From: Chryseobacterium sp.
GTDB taxonomy: Bacteria > Bacteroidota > Bacteroidia > Flavobacteriales > Weeksellaceae
Direction: 5' to 3'
Length of the DNA: 64,000 nucleotides
Assembly (NCBI GenBank): GCA_003248755.1
Contig: QFQW01000002.1
Location: 1-64,000 of the forward strand
Under the pieces are notes generated by a model that saw only the letters and a list, made by a program, of their open reading frames with translations, searched no databases and was not told the DNA's origin. Every line of letters begins with the position of its first letter. The first letter of the stretch is position 1. Made by a program: the position numbers and the translations under genes. Positions 7,470 to 15,450 of this stretch are shown in pieces.

Positions 7470-8177
7470 ATGACGACGCAAAAACCAGAAATCGGGAAAA
7501 TATTAACGGAGGCCTATCAGTATTGGATGAGAACTTTACCTTTTCAGTTTTTGTTCAGCGCGATCTACTTCGCTATTTTTATGTTTGCGGCGATGTATGC
7601 GTTCCGGTATTATGGGCTTTTTGAAGAAGTTCAGAAATTTCAAAACTTATTCTATACAGATACTCAAGCTTTTTTGAAAAAATACGAAGTTCTTATGCAA
7701 ACGGAAAATGCGCTTTCTTTTGCAATGGTTGTTTTGGTTATCAAAGCAATTATTTTCCCACTGAATATTGGATTCTTTAAAATCTACAGAAAACTAGACT
7801 TAGGAGAAAGTCCGGAAATCAGCGACCTTTTTGTGGGATTTCGGGGGCATTATTTTTTCGTTTTTATGGTTTACTCATTATTTTGGAGTATCATCAATAC
7901 TTATTTATCCGTATTTACATTGATTTGGATTCCCATGATGTTGCTTATTCCTGCTTTGATTTTCTTTAAAAACAACAATTTCTTCGAAGCATTCAAGATT
8001 AATATTCAGACTTTTCAGAAAAATTTCATTTTGATTTTGATAGCGAGTTTTGTCTCTATTCTTTTTTCTTATTCCGGAATTTTGGCTTTTGGCTTCGGAT
8101 TATTTCTGACATTTCCGTTTTGGAATGCGATGATTTATGTCCTTTACAAGCATTTGGTTGCTGATTTTCAGGAATAA
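7470..8177 (+). CDS. Multi-pass membrane protein, unknown
   Basis: 235 residues with about five or six predicted membrane segments: 24-44 (FQFLFSAIYFAIFMFAAMYAF), 82-104, 130-150, 150-170 and a pair between 185 and 225. The N terminus is cytoplasmic-like and hydrophilic (KPEIGKILTEAYQYWMRTLP). The overall plan, an N-terminal amphipathic helix then six helices with a pseudo-repeat, is shared with the next gene, so the two are probably paralogues. No catalytic motif is visible. Similar proteins in this phylum are sometimes given carotenoid-oxygenase names that the sequence does not support. It has its own promoter box. Confidence 0.7.
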   Translation: MTTQKPEIGKILTEAYQYWMRTLPFQFLFSAIYFAIFMFAAMYAFRYYGLFEEVQKFQNLFYTDTQAFLKKYEVLMQTENALSFAMVVLVIKAIIFPLNIGFFKIYRKLDLGESPEISDLFVGFRGHYFFVFMVYSLFWSIINTYLSVFTLIWIPMMLLIPALIFFKNNNFFEAFKINIQTFQKNFILILIASFVSILFSYSGILAFGFGLFLTFPFWNAMIYVLYKHLVADFQE

Positions 8178-8214
8178 TTGTTGCTGAGTTTATCAATTTC
8201 AAAGATTTTTTATG

Positions 8215-8222
8215 TAGATTTG
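8215..8222 (+). promoter_or_regulatory. -7 box for membrane protein gene at 8249
   Basis: TAGATTTG, 26 bases before the ATG at 8249; matches TAnnTTTG. Confidence 0.5.
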
Positions 8223-8248
8223 AGAATAAACTTCAAACTTAAACTACA

Positions 8249-8980
8249 ATGGAAAATTTTAATGAATTTGATTCTCAAGCCACAACTCCGGAAAGAGAGA
8301 CGGGCTCAATTATTTCTCACGCTTTAGAGATTTTTAAAAATACATTTTTATATTGCTTTTTGGCGGTTGTGATTTATTTTTTATTAGGTTTCATTGTTCA
8401 AACGTTAACTGGATTTAATTCACAGCTTTTAGTTGAACAAATAAAAGATTCTGGAGGAAATATTAATTATCAAGACATTATTGCTGCACCAGGATTTGCG
8501 GCTTACAGTGGTGCCAATTTTTTAGTAACTCTTCTTCTTACACCTATTTTTGTCAGCTTAATTTATGTTGCTAACAAGTCTAATTTTAAACAACAAATTA
8601 CAGTTTCCGATATATTCTTTGCTTACAGACAGAATTTCATCAATATATTCATCTACGCATTAATAAGTCAAATTGCTTTAACGATTTTGTTTTTTATGTG
8701 TATTTTGCCTGCATTGTTCGCTATGCCTCTTTTTTTTCTTGGCTATCCTATTTTGCTTTTTGAAAAAGCAAGCGCATTTGATGCATTAAAAAAGTCTTTC
8801 AATATTTCACAAGAAAACTATGGCACGATTTTACTTACTGCTTTTTTAGCTGCACTTATTAGTATTGCCGGTATTGTACTTTGTTGTGTGGGAGTTTATC
8901 TTACAATTCCTTTCGCATATATCGCAATGTATTCTACTTACTGTGCTTACTGTGGGACGCCAAGACAAATCAATCCATAA
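8249..8980 (+). CDS. Multi-pass membrane protein, unknown
   Basis: 243 residues. After a hydrophilic N terminus with ERETGSIISHALEIFKNTF there are about six membrane segments at roughly 34-54, 92-110, 130-160, 160-178 and 195-235. The middle contains IFFAYRQNFINIFIYAL, matching the position of DLFVGFRGHYFFVFMVYS in the upstream gene; this shared pattern suggests duplication. The C terminus ends with the short Cys-containing tail YCAYCGTPRQ. It is 16 bases upstream of the AI-2E-type permease and probably forms an operon with it. Function unassigned. Confidence 0.7.
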   Translation: MENFNEFDSQATTPERETGSIISHALEIFKNTFLYCFLAVVIYFLLGFIVQTLTGFNSQLLVEQIKDSGGNINYQDIIAAPGFAAYSGANFLVTLLLTPIFVSLIYVANKSNFKQQITVSDIFFAYRQNFINIFIYALISQIALTILFFMCILPALFAMPLFFLGYPILLFEKASAFDALKKSFNISQENYGTILLTAFLAALISIAGIVLCCVGVYLTIPFAYIAMYSTYCAYCGTPRQINP

Positions 8981-8996
8981 AAATTTAAAATAAACT

Positions 8997-10085
8997 ATGT
9001 CAGACTCTGGTAAACCAATAGATTCTGTTGTCATCAAACAGATTGCTTTAATTCTTCTTATATGTGTTTTAGTTGGGTTAATTTGCTGGAATCTGGCATT
9101 GTTCATTCCTTCGGTCCTAGGAGCGGTTACACTTTACATCATCTGCAGGAAATATAATTTCTATCTGATTGAAGAAAAAAACTGGAAGCCATGGTTATCA
9201 GCAACTGTTCTGATGCTAGCTTCTCTTGTAATCCTGATTTTGCCTGTTTATTTCACGATAGACCAATTGGTTTCCAAATTAGGAAATGCACAGGTCTATA
9301 TGCAGAAATTCAATGTGTTTCTGGAAAAGATTCATCAGTTTGTTTATCAGAAAGTTGGATTCGACATCCTAAGCAAAGAGAATATTACTAAAGTTACCAA
9401 TTTCGCAGGAACATTTTCTACCAAAGCTTTGAGCACGACCTTCAATACTTTTACAGTCGTTGTTTCGATGTATTTCATTTTGTATTTTATGTTTGCAAAA
9501 GCCAGACTTTTTGAAAGAATAGTTGCAAGAGCGATGCCTTTCAAAAGAACTAACACACAGATGCTGGGAGATAAATTCGTGAAACTAGTGATGGCAAATG
9601 CTATAGGAATTCCCGTAGTTGCGCTTGGACAAGGTGTTGTTGCTCTGATTGGTTATTATATTTTCGGAGCTCCGAGTCCGATGCTTTTATTTGCTTTGAC
9701 GGCCCTTGCATCTATGTTGCCTGTCGTCGGCGCAGCCATTGTTTATATTCCTGTCGGTATTTTTATGATTGCCGAAGGACAAACTGGTCCGGGCGTTGGA
9801 ATTTTGATTTATGGATTGGTGATAGTTGGTTTGACCGATAATCTTCTGCGGTTTACATTATTGAAAAAATTAGAAGATATCCATCCTCTGATTACCGTTT
9901 TCGGAATTATTATGGGTATGAATATTTTCGGATTTATGGGACTGATATTTGGTCCGATTCTAATGTCAATCACAGTTTTATTAATCCAAGTTTACAGAGA
10001 CGAATTTTCGGAAGACGAAACGCCACAATTGGAACTTCCGAATCAGGAAATTGAAATTGAAAACAAAAACGATTTAATTATATAA
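8997..10085 (+). CDS. AI-2E family (PerM/UPF0118) transporter
   Basis: 362 residues with about seven to eight membrane segments: two at the N terminus (18-50), one at 60-85, a long soluble loop (90-150), then 150-175 and a C-terminal block (200-330). Conserved family features include PSPMLLFALTALASMLPVVGAAIVY in the C-terminal half (shown here as SMLPVVGAAIVYIP) and the glycine-rich FGFMGLIFGPILM. The name comes from TqsA of Escherichia coli, but members export or exchange varied solutes, so the substrate here is unknown. An acidic cytoplasmic tail (DEFSEDETPQLE) follows. It sits in a run with the membrane protein at 8249 and the DUF3820 gene two bases downstream. Confidence 0.9.
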   Translation: MSDSGKPIDSVVIKQIALILLICVLVGLICWNLALFIPSVLGAVTLYIICRKYNFYLIEEKNWKPWLSATVLMLASLVILILPVYFTIDQLVSKLGNAQVYMQKFNVFLEKIHQFVYQKVGFDILSKENITKVTNFAGTFSTKALSTTFNTFTVVVSMYFILYFMFAKARLFERIVARAMPFKRTNTQMLGDKFVKLVMANAIGIPVVALGQGVVALIGYYIFGAPSPMLLFALTALASMLPVVGAAIVYIPVGIFMIAEGQTGPGVGILIYGLVIVGLTDNLLRFTLLKKLEDIHPLITVFGIIMGMNIFGFMGLIFGPILMSITVLLIQVYRDEFSEDETPQLELPNQEIEIENKNDLII

Positions 10086-10086
10086 A

Positions 10087-10308
10087 ATGGAGGAAATTAA
10101 TCCTCAAATCCTGAAAGAAATCTGCGAAGTCAGAATGCCTTTCGGAAAATACAAGGAAACAATTCTGGCAGACTTGCCCATTTCTTACCTCGAATGGTTC
10201 ATGAGAAACGGAGGCTTCCCACAAGGAAAACTCGGGATGCAGCTGGCAACTATCTACGAAATTAAATTAAATGGATTGATAGATTTGCTAAAACCTCTCA
10301 GGCATTAA
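10087..10308 (+). CDS. DUF3820 family protein
   Basis: A 73-residue soluble protein. The core MPFGKYKETILADLP and SYLEWFMRNGGFP are characteristic of the DUF3820 family, in which the MPFGKxxG-like and YLxWF elements are the most conserved parts. It starts one base after the stop of the permease gene, so the two are translationally coupled. Some relatives have been called quorum-sensing-regulated virulence factors; nothing in the sequence allows a specific role to be assigned here. A promoter box for the following glycosyltransferase begins 10 bases after its stop, so it ends the operon. Confidence 0.85.
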   Translation: MEEINPQILKEICEVRMPFGKYKETILADLPISYLEWFMRNGGFPQGKLGMQLATIYEIKLNGLIDLLKPLRH

Positions 10309-10317
10309 TTTTTTCGG

Positions 10318-10325
10318 TAAATTTG
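10318..10325 (+). promoter_or_regulatory. -7 box for glycosyltransferase operon
   Basis: TAAATTTG followed by CAAG, 16 bases before the ATG at 10342. Confidence 0.55.
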
Positions 10326-10341
10326 CAAGCATAAAAGTTAT

Positions 10342-11376
10342 ATGAAGAAAAAAATAAACGCTGTCAGAAGGTCTATTATGAAAAGCCTTACCAAAAACAT
10401 TGGTAAGTCACATGCCGGGGGAAAACTTAATAAAGATTTTAAAGTAAAAAGGGTTCTTATTTCCAGACCGAATCACAGGCTTGGAAATCTTCTATTGTTA
10501 ACACCGTTGGTTCAGGAAATTGAAAATACGTTTCCGGATGCTAAAATTGACCTGTTCGTAAAAGGAGGTGTAACTCCGATTATTTTCAAAAATTATAAAA
10601 ATGTTGACAACATTTACCAGCTTCCGAAAAAACCTTTCAGCAATTTATTTAAATATTTAAAAGGTTGGTTTTCTTTGAAGTGGAACAAATATGATTTAGC
10701 AATCAATGCAACCCAAGGTTCATCTTCCGGAAGATTATCAATATCATTTGCCAAAGCCGATTACAAGCTTTTTGGAGAAGAGGTTGAAGAACTAAAAACA
10801 CAACATTCTGATTATAACCATATTGCAAAAAATACGATTTACAATTTAAGACTTTATTTAGCTCAAATCGGACTTCCTGAAAATAAATCCGAAATTCCTT
10901 TTCTTGATTTAAAATTAGATAATTCAGAAATTGAAGATGGAGGGAAAAAGCTACGCGACATTGTAAAAAATGACAAAAAAACTATTTGTGTTTTTACTAA
11001 TGCTACGGGAGACAAATGCTATTCTGAAGCTTGGTGGAATGCCTTTTATGATAAATTGGAAACAACTTTTCCGGATTACAATATCATCGAGCTTTTGCCT
11101 GTAGAAAATATTTCGAAACTGAATTTCAAGATTCCTAATTTTTACAGCAAGGATGTCCGTGAAATGGGTGGTTTTATAGCCAATTGTGCTGTTTTCATTG
11201 CAGCAGATAATGGTGTAATGCATTTAGCAAGTGCTTCCGGAGTTCCAACTATTGGTTTGTTTTCTGTAACAGATGAAAATATCTATAAGCCTTACAATCA
11301 CAAAAGTTTATCCATCAATACTAATAATGTTGATAATGATAAAGTAATGGAGCTGATCAAAACGTCTTTAACCTAA
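10342..11376 (+). CDS. Glycosyltransferase family 9 (heptosyltransferase-like)
   Basis: 344 residues. The N-terminal domain has RPNHRLGNLLLLTPLV (43-58), the family 9 signature 'R-x-x-x-x-G-D/N-x-L-L-x-T-P'. The C-terminal domain has the acceptor and nucleotide region with AADNGVMHLASASGVPTIGLF, in which the D-x-G-x-x-H-L-A-S pattern is typical. Members transfer heptose or other sugars to lipopolysaccharide cores at the inner membrane. The first ~35 residues are basic (KKKINAVRRSIMKSLTK) and could be a membrane-contact extension. It lies 20 bases upstream of a lipopolysaccharide kinase-like gene, so both likely act on the core oligosaccharide. The sugar donor cannot be read from the sequence. 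Confidence 0.88.
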   Translation: MKKKINAVRRSIMKSLTKNIGKSHAGGKLNKDFKVKRVLISRPNHRLGNLLLLTPLVQEIENTFPDAKIDLFVKGGVTPIIFKNYKNVDNIYQLPKKPFSNLFKYLKGWFSLKWNKYDLAINATQGSSSGRLSISFAKADYKLFGEEVEELKTQHSDYNHIAKNTIYNLRLYLAQIGLPENKSEIPFLDLKLDNSEIEDGGKKLRDIVKNDKKTICVFTNATGDKCYSEAWWNAFYDKLETTFPDYNIIELLPVENISKLNFKIPNFYSKDVREMGGFIANCAVFIAADNGVMHLASASGVPTIGLFSVTDENIYKPYNHKSLSINTNNVDNDKVMELIKTSLT

Positions 11377-11396
11377 TAATACAAAAATAAAAACCA

Positions 11397-12155
11397 ATGA
11401 ACTGGGTATTTTCTGAAGGTTTTTCTCAATATAAAAATGATGTTTCTAATATTATTAAAAACTTTAAAAACACTGGTACGCTAATTGGTCCCGGAGCCAG
11501 AAATGTGGTAAAAGTTTTTGAAATCGAGGGTAAGAAATATAATTTTAAATCTTTTAAACAACACAATTTCATCAACAGACACGTCTATAAATTTTACAGA
11601 AAATCCAAAGCCAGACGTTCTTTCGAATATGCAAACATTTTACTAAGTAAAAAATTCTACACACCAAATCCTGTTGCTTACATCGAGTTTTTTGATGTTT
11701 GGGGATTGACATCAAGTTATTATTTGAGTGAGCAGCTGGATGATTGTTTCCCTTTGACAGATGCCCTACATAATGTTGATTATCCTGAAAGAGAAAAAAT
11801 TTTCCGGAGCTACGCCAATTTGATGTTCAACTTGCACGAAAGCGGAATAGAATTCATCGATAATGCTTCCGGAAATTTCTTGTTGAAGAAAGAAAAAGAA
11901 ACTTACAACTTCTATCTTGTTGACCTTAACAGAATGAATTTTCATACTGATTTTCCGACAGACAAAAGACTTTTGAATTTTGCAAGATTAACAACTGATG
12001 TGGATACAATAAAAATCATAAGTGATGAGTATTCTAAGTTATCAGGAGTCCCTGTTGAATATTGTCTGAAAAAAATCAATGAAGCTTCTAAGAAGATGGT
12101 GAGAAAACGTAAAATCAAGAAGATTCTGAAGTTTTATAAATACTTCTTAAAATAG
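11397..12155 (+). CDS. Lipopolysaccharide core kinase-like protein (WaaP/KdkA/InaA type)
   Basis: 252 residues with a small protein-kinase-like fold. GPGARNVVKVF (31-41) corresponds to the glycine loop, Lys51 in NFKSFK is a candidate ATP-binding lysine, His147 with Asp155 and Asn160 (LHESGIEFIDNASGNFLL) is the catalytic loop, and Asp176 in LVDLNRM takes the place of the DFG metal ligand. Such enzymes phosphorylate Kdo or heptose in the lipopolysaccharide inner core and stabilise the outer membrane. The adjacency to a family 9 glycosyltransferase supports this role. The C terminus is strongly basic (KKMVRKRKIKKILKFYKYFLK would be its last segment, shown by KRKIKKILKFYK), consistent with membrane binding. 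Confidence 0.8.
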   Translation: MNWVFSEGFSQYKNDVSNIIKNFKNTGTLIGPGARNVVKVFEIEGKKYNFKSFKQHNFINRHVYKFYRKSKARRSFEYANILLSKKFYTPNPVAYIEFFDVWGLTSSYYLSEQLDDCFPLTDALHNVDYPEREKIFRSYANLMFNLHESGIEFIDNASGNFLLKKEKETYNFYLVDLNRMNFHTDFPTDKRLLNFARLTTDVDTIKIISDEYSKLSGVPVEYCLKKINEASKKMVRKRKIKKILKFYKYFLK

Positions 12156-12158
12156 AGT

Positions 12159-13364
12159 TTATCTTTTCTTATTCTTTTCCTCGATCCACCGACTCATATA
12201 CCTTGTCGAATTTAATTGATGATGCTGCAGGATTTGTCCAAGATAATTTTCTGTCCGATGAGTTTCAAGATTCTTCTCAATTTCTGAAATTACTTTCCAA
12301 AACTGATTAACATATAATTTCTTATCAAAAATTTGTTTTATAATCTCGTAAGCAGTTTCATTAGCTTGATTCCAAACCAATTCATTTTGGTATAACTCAA
12401 TTGCTTTTTCCACAAATTTCTCATCGGAATCTTCGATGAAACCGTTCCAGGGTAAATCTTTGTGCATTGTTTCCGCACCGATAGAACTTGTCACATTCGG
12501 CAATCCGAATTGCATGCTTTCCCAAAGTTTACCTTTCAAACCTGCACCAAACGGAATCGGAGCCAGCAATACTCTGTATTGATTAAAAAGTGATTCAACA
12601 TTGTCTGCTCTTCCTTTTACCACAAAACCTTCTTTCTCATTTTGCAATTGATAAACTTTTCCTGTAGCATAAGCGCCATAAATATGGAGTTCTGCTTCAG
12701 GAAGTTGTTTTCGGATTGATTTCCAAATGGATTTCAGTTTCAGAACGGTCTGCCAATTCGGTTCGTGAAGAAAATTCCCGATGCTTACAAAATGTTGTCT
12801 TTTTTGAAAAGCAGTTTTATTTTTCTTAATTTTCTCTGTCAAAAAAGGAATGTAAAACAGAATATCAGGACTGATTCTGAATTTTTCAGTCAGCAATTGA
12901 TATTCAAATTCAGAAATAATGAGCGACAAATCACAACGCAAAATCGAAGCGATTTCTCTCTTGAAAATATCATTGACCAAATCTTCATCATTAACTTCTC
13001 TTTTCTCAACAAAAGCTATCCGTCTAGCTTCTCTCAGAAAATGCAAATCTTCTGTATCAATAACCTTCAAAGCATCCGGACAATTTTCAGAAACACGCCA
13101 GCCAAACTGTTCTTCTGTTACATAACGGTCAAAAATTACAATATCAGGATTGAGCTCTTTTATTTTCTCATCAAAACTTTCGTTGTTGATTTCGATTTTC
13201 TGTATTTTGATTTTTTCAGAAAATTCGATGTTATTGGAAGCGGTCAGAAAGGTGATTTTGTAATCTGATTCCGAGAATAGTTGGATAAGCTGCATCATTC
13301 TGTGACCCGCTGCTGTAGAAGCCGGCTCCGGAATAACGAGACCAATAATGACAAGGTGTTTCAT
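12159..13364 (-). CDS. Glycosyltransferase, group 1/GT4-like
   Basis: 401 residues from the ATG at 13364; a TTG three codons upstream was rejected because it lies in the promoter spacer. The N-terminal Rossmann domain starts KHLVIIGLVIPEPASTAAGHRMMQLI, of which GHRMMQLIQLF fits the acceptor-side loop. The C-terminal domain has FVSIGNFLHEPNW, then VKGRADNVESLF and LLAPIPFGAGLKGKLWESMQFGLP, the last being the donor-binding 'E-x7-E-like' region of GT-B enzymes. It faces the glycosyltransferase/kinase operon convergently with only three bases between stops. It probably works on a surface polysaccharide, but donor and acceptor are unknown. A parS-like 16-mer overlaps its start codon. Confidence 0.85.
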   Translation of the reverse strand: MKHLVIIGLVIPEPASTAAGHRMMQLIQLFSESDYKITFLTASNNIEFSEKIKIQKIEINNESFDEKIKELNPDIVIFDRYVTEEQFGWRVSENCPDALKVIDTEDLHFLREARRIAFVEKREVNDEDLVNDIFKREIASILRCDLSLIISEFEYQLLTEKFRISPDILFYIPFLTEKIKKNKTAFQKRQHFVSIGNFLHEPNWQTVLKLKSIWKSIRKQLPEAELHIYGAYATGKVYQLQNEKEGFVVKGRADNVESLFNQYRVLLAPIPFGAGLKGKLWESMQFGLPNVTSSIGAETMHKDLPWNGFIEDSDEKFVEKAIELYQNELVWNQANETAYEIIKQIFDKKLYVNQFWKVISEIEKNLETHRTENYLGQILQHHQLNSTRYMSRWIEEKNKKR

Positions 13365-13372
13365 GTGGAACA
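13357..13372. promoter_or_regulatory. parS-like site (one mismatch)
   Basis: TGTTTCATGTGGAACA, the reverse complement of TGTTCCACATGAAACA, differs from the two perfect sites at 31313 and 33221 by one base at the centre. It overlaps the glycosyltransferase start codon, so part of the match is constrained by coding. Confidence 0.45.
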
Positions 13373-13378
13373 AAAATA
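13371..13378 (-). promoter_or_regulatory. -7 box for glycosyltransferase gene, near-leaderless
   Basis: TATTTTTG on the minus strand ends six bases before the ATG at 13364. Confidence 0.5.
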
Positions 13379-13448
13379 GAAATTCTTTTATTGAAAACGC
13401 AAACCCTGTCAGAGTTTGAAATTCTGAAAGTTGTTTACGTTGAATTAC

Positions 13449-13545
13449 TCGCAGCCCGACTTGAGCGGAAATCCTTTTTGCGTAAAAAGATTGGGAGCCC
13501 TTCGACTTCGCTCAGGATAAACTATAGGCGGATTAAGCTGCTCTA
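13449..13545 (+). repeat. Dispersed intergenic repeat, family C
   Basis: Contains CGCAGCCCGACTTGAGCGGA, a TTTTTGCGTAAAAA palindrome and CCTTCGACTTCGCTCAGGAT, ending near GATTAAGCTGCTC. Related sequence lies at 41157-41282 (inverted) and 53893-53980. Its G+C content is clearly higher than that of its surroundings. Confidence 0.7.
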
Positions 13546-13612
13546 AAAATAATCTTTTATATTTCCTGAAAAAGCAATTTAAAATTCTATTCCTTTTTGG
13601 AAAAATTTATAC

Positions 13613-13620
13613 TAATTTTG
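13613..13620 (+). promoter_or_regulatory. guaC -7 box, near-leaderless
   Basis: TAATTTTG ends four bases before the guaC ATG at 13625, the shortest such gap in the window. Confidence 0.55.
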
Positions 13621-13624
13621 AAGT

Positions 13625-14665
13625 ATGCGAATAGAAAACGAAATCAAGTTAGGATTCAAAGATGTGATGTTTCGTCCGAAGCGTTCCACACTCAAATCCC
13701 GTAGCGAAGTGACAATAGAGAGGGAATTCACTTTTCTTCATACTCAGAAAAAATGGAGCGGCGTTCCATTGATTGCGGCCAATATGGACACGGTCGGAAC
13801 TTTCGAAATGGCGGAAGCTTTATCCAAAGACAAAATCATTACGGCTATTCACAAACATTATTCCGTACAGGAATGGTCTGATTTTCTGAAAGATAAAACC
13901 GATGACTTCTACCAATACATTGCACTGAGTACAGGAACCGGAAAAGCGGATGAAGAAAAAATCAAAACAATTCTGGATGCCAATCCTAAAATCCAGTTTT
14001 TGTGTATTGATGTGGCTAATGGTTATTCGGAACATTTTGTAGAGTTCGTGAAAAAAGCACGTCAGAATTTTTCTGATAAAATTATTATTGCAGGAAATGT
14101 TGTAACCGGTGAAATGGTGGAAGAATTGATTTTGGCCGGAGCTGATATCATCAAAGTTGGAATTGGGCCGGGTTCGGTTTGTACGACCCGTGTAAAAACA
14201 GGAGTCGGTTATCCTCAACTTTCTGCAATTATCGAATGTGCTGATGCAGCGCACGGTTTGGGCGGCCAAATCATCGGTGACGGTGGTTGTAAAGTACCTG
14301 GAGACGTTGCAAAAGCATTTGGCGGCGGTTCAGATTTCGTAATGTTAGGAGGAATGTTCGCCGGACACGACGAAAGTGGCGGTGAACTCATTACAGAAAA
14401 TGGAAAAACCTTCCGATTATTCTACGGAATGAGTTCTCAAACAGCAATGGATAAACATTCCGGAGGTGTTGCCGAATATCGTGCTTCGGAAGGAAAAACC
14501 GTGAAAGTTCCTTATAAAGGTCCGGTTGCGGAAACGGTAAAAGATATCTTAGGTGGTGTTCGTTCAACTTGTACTTATGTCGGAGCATCCAAACTGAAGG
14601 AATTGTCTAAAAGAACGACTTTTATACGTGTGCAAGAACAAGAAAATCAGGTTTTTAACGGATAA
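13625..14665 (+). CDS. guaC: GMP reductase
   Basis: 346 residues, the normal length for GuaC. The enzyme reductively deaminates GMP to IMP with NADPH and returns guanine nucleotides to the adenine pool. The catalytic Cys186 lies in GPGSVCTTR (181-189), at the same number as in Escherichia coli GuaC, and the phosphate-binding [10 protein letters not shown] and flap-side [14 protein letters not shown] follow. There is no CBS domain insert, which separates it from IMP dehydrogenase. The start is fixed by the promoter box only four bases upstream. The DUF1835 gene begins three bases after its stop, so the two are probably one operon. Confidence 0.95.
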   Translation: MRIENEIKLGFKDVMFRPKRSTLKSRSEVTIEREFTFLHTQKKWSGVPLIAANMDTVGTFEMAEALSKDKIITAIHKHYSVQEWSDFLKDKTDDFYQYIALSTGTGKADEEKIKTILDANPKIQFLCIDVANGYSEHFVEFVKKARQNFSDKIIIAGNVVTGEMVEELILAGADIIKVGIGPGSVCTTRVKTGVGYPQLSAIIECADAAHGLGGQIIGDGGCKVPGDVAKAFGGGSDFVMLGGMFAGHDESGGELITENGKTFRLFYGMSSQTAMDKHSGGVAEYRASEGKTVKVPYKGPVAETVKDILGGVRSTCTYVGASKLKELSKRTTFIRVQEQENQVFNG

Positions 14666-14668
14666 CAT

Positions 14669-15400
14669 TTGAAGCATATCTTTCACATAACCAATGGCGA
14701 TTATCTTGCTGAAGAGTTGAAGAACACTTCAATCAAAGGTGAGATAATTGTTTGTCGGGAAGCTTTGATTACTGGAACTTTGAAAGCTGATTCTTTGGAA
14801 GAATTTTGGGAAGTAAGAGCTAAATCAATTGCTGATGACTATAATGTTTCTGAGAAAAGTTATTATGAAAATTCTGTTTCGGAATTTGAAAAAATCCTAA
14901 ATATTCCGGAAGGTTCCGAAGTTAATCTTTGGTTTGAAGATGATTTGTTTTGTCAGGTCAATTTGTGGTTTTGTATTTCATTACTTTCAAAGATTGATGA
15001 TTTAAAAATCTATCGGGTTTTCCCTAAAATCGATGCAGAAAATTATTGGAAAGGCTTTTCAGATTCTAATCATTCTGATTTGGAAGATTTGTTGGAATCC
15101 AAAGTTGTCTTCAATAAAAATGATATCGAATTAACTCTGAAACTTTGGAAAGCCTATCAAAATAATGACATGGATTCTTTGAAGCAATTATCCTATAATC
15201 AATCAAATTGCTTCCATTTTTTGAAGGAAGTTACTGATGCTTATATCAACATAAAACCAGAAAATTTCATTAGGAATCAAATCGAAAACGGATTGACAGA
15301 TTTTGATTCGGTCTTTAAAAAGTTTCAGAAAGAATTGGGAATTTTTGGTTTTGGAGATCTTCAGGTCAGGAATATCTATCAGAAACTTTCGACTCAATAA
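14669..15400 (+). CDS. DUF1835 domain-containing protein
   Basis: 243 residues from a TTG codon at 14669, three bases after the guaC stop. The N terminus KHIFHITNGDYLAEEL and IIVCREALITG fit the DUF1835 family, whose members have an N-terminal 'H-x-x-x-G-D' stretch. The middle has LWFEDDLFCQVNLWF, also typical. The C-terminal half is all-helical in appearance, with Asn-, Asp- and Phe-rich segments. The biochemical function of the family is not established. Start choice: no ATG lies near, and the TTG puts the conserved His-rich motif at the very beginning. A strong bidirectional hairpin follows. Confidence 0.8.
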   Translation: MKHIFHITNGDYLAEELKNTSIKGEIIVCREALITGTLKADSLEEFWEVRAKSIADDYNVSEKSYYENSVSEFEKILNIPEGSEVNLWFEDDLFCQVNLWFCISLLSKIDDLKIYRVFPKIDAENYWKGFSDSNHSDLEDLLESKVVFNKNDIELTLKLWKAYQNNDMDSLKQLSYNQSNCFHFLKEVTDAYINIKPENFIRNQIENGLTDFDSVFKKFQKELGIFGFGDLQVRNIYQKLSTQ

Positions 15401-15406
15401 AAAATA

Positions 15407-15435
15407 AAAGGCGCAAAATAATTGCGCCTTTTTCT
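15407..15435. terminator. Bidirectional terminator
   Basis: AAAGGCGCAA pairs with TTGCGCCTTT around AATAA, with A and T runs on either side. It separates the convergent DUF1835 and T9SS genes. Confidence 0.9.
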
Positions 15436-15450
15436 TTCAAATTTCAAATA

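Noticed and set aside
12765..13268. A 167-codon frame on the plus strand
   Set aside because: It lies wholly antisense to the glycosyltransferase gene, has a Phe-rich composition typical of a reverse-strand shadow, and has no promoter or recognisable domain.
13820..14269. A 149-codon minus-strand frame over guaC
   Set aside because: guaC is unambiguous, and this frame is the antisense shadow of its conserved central region.
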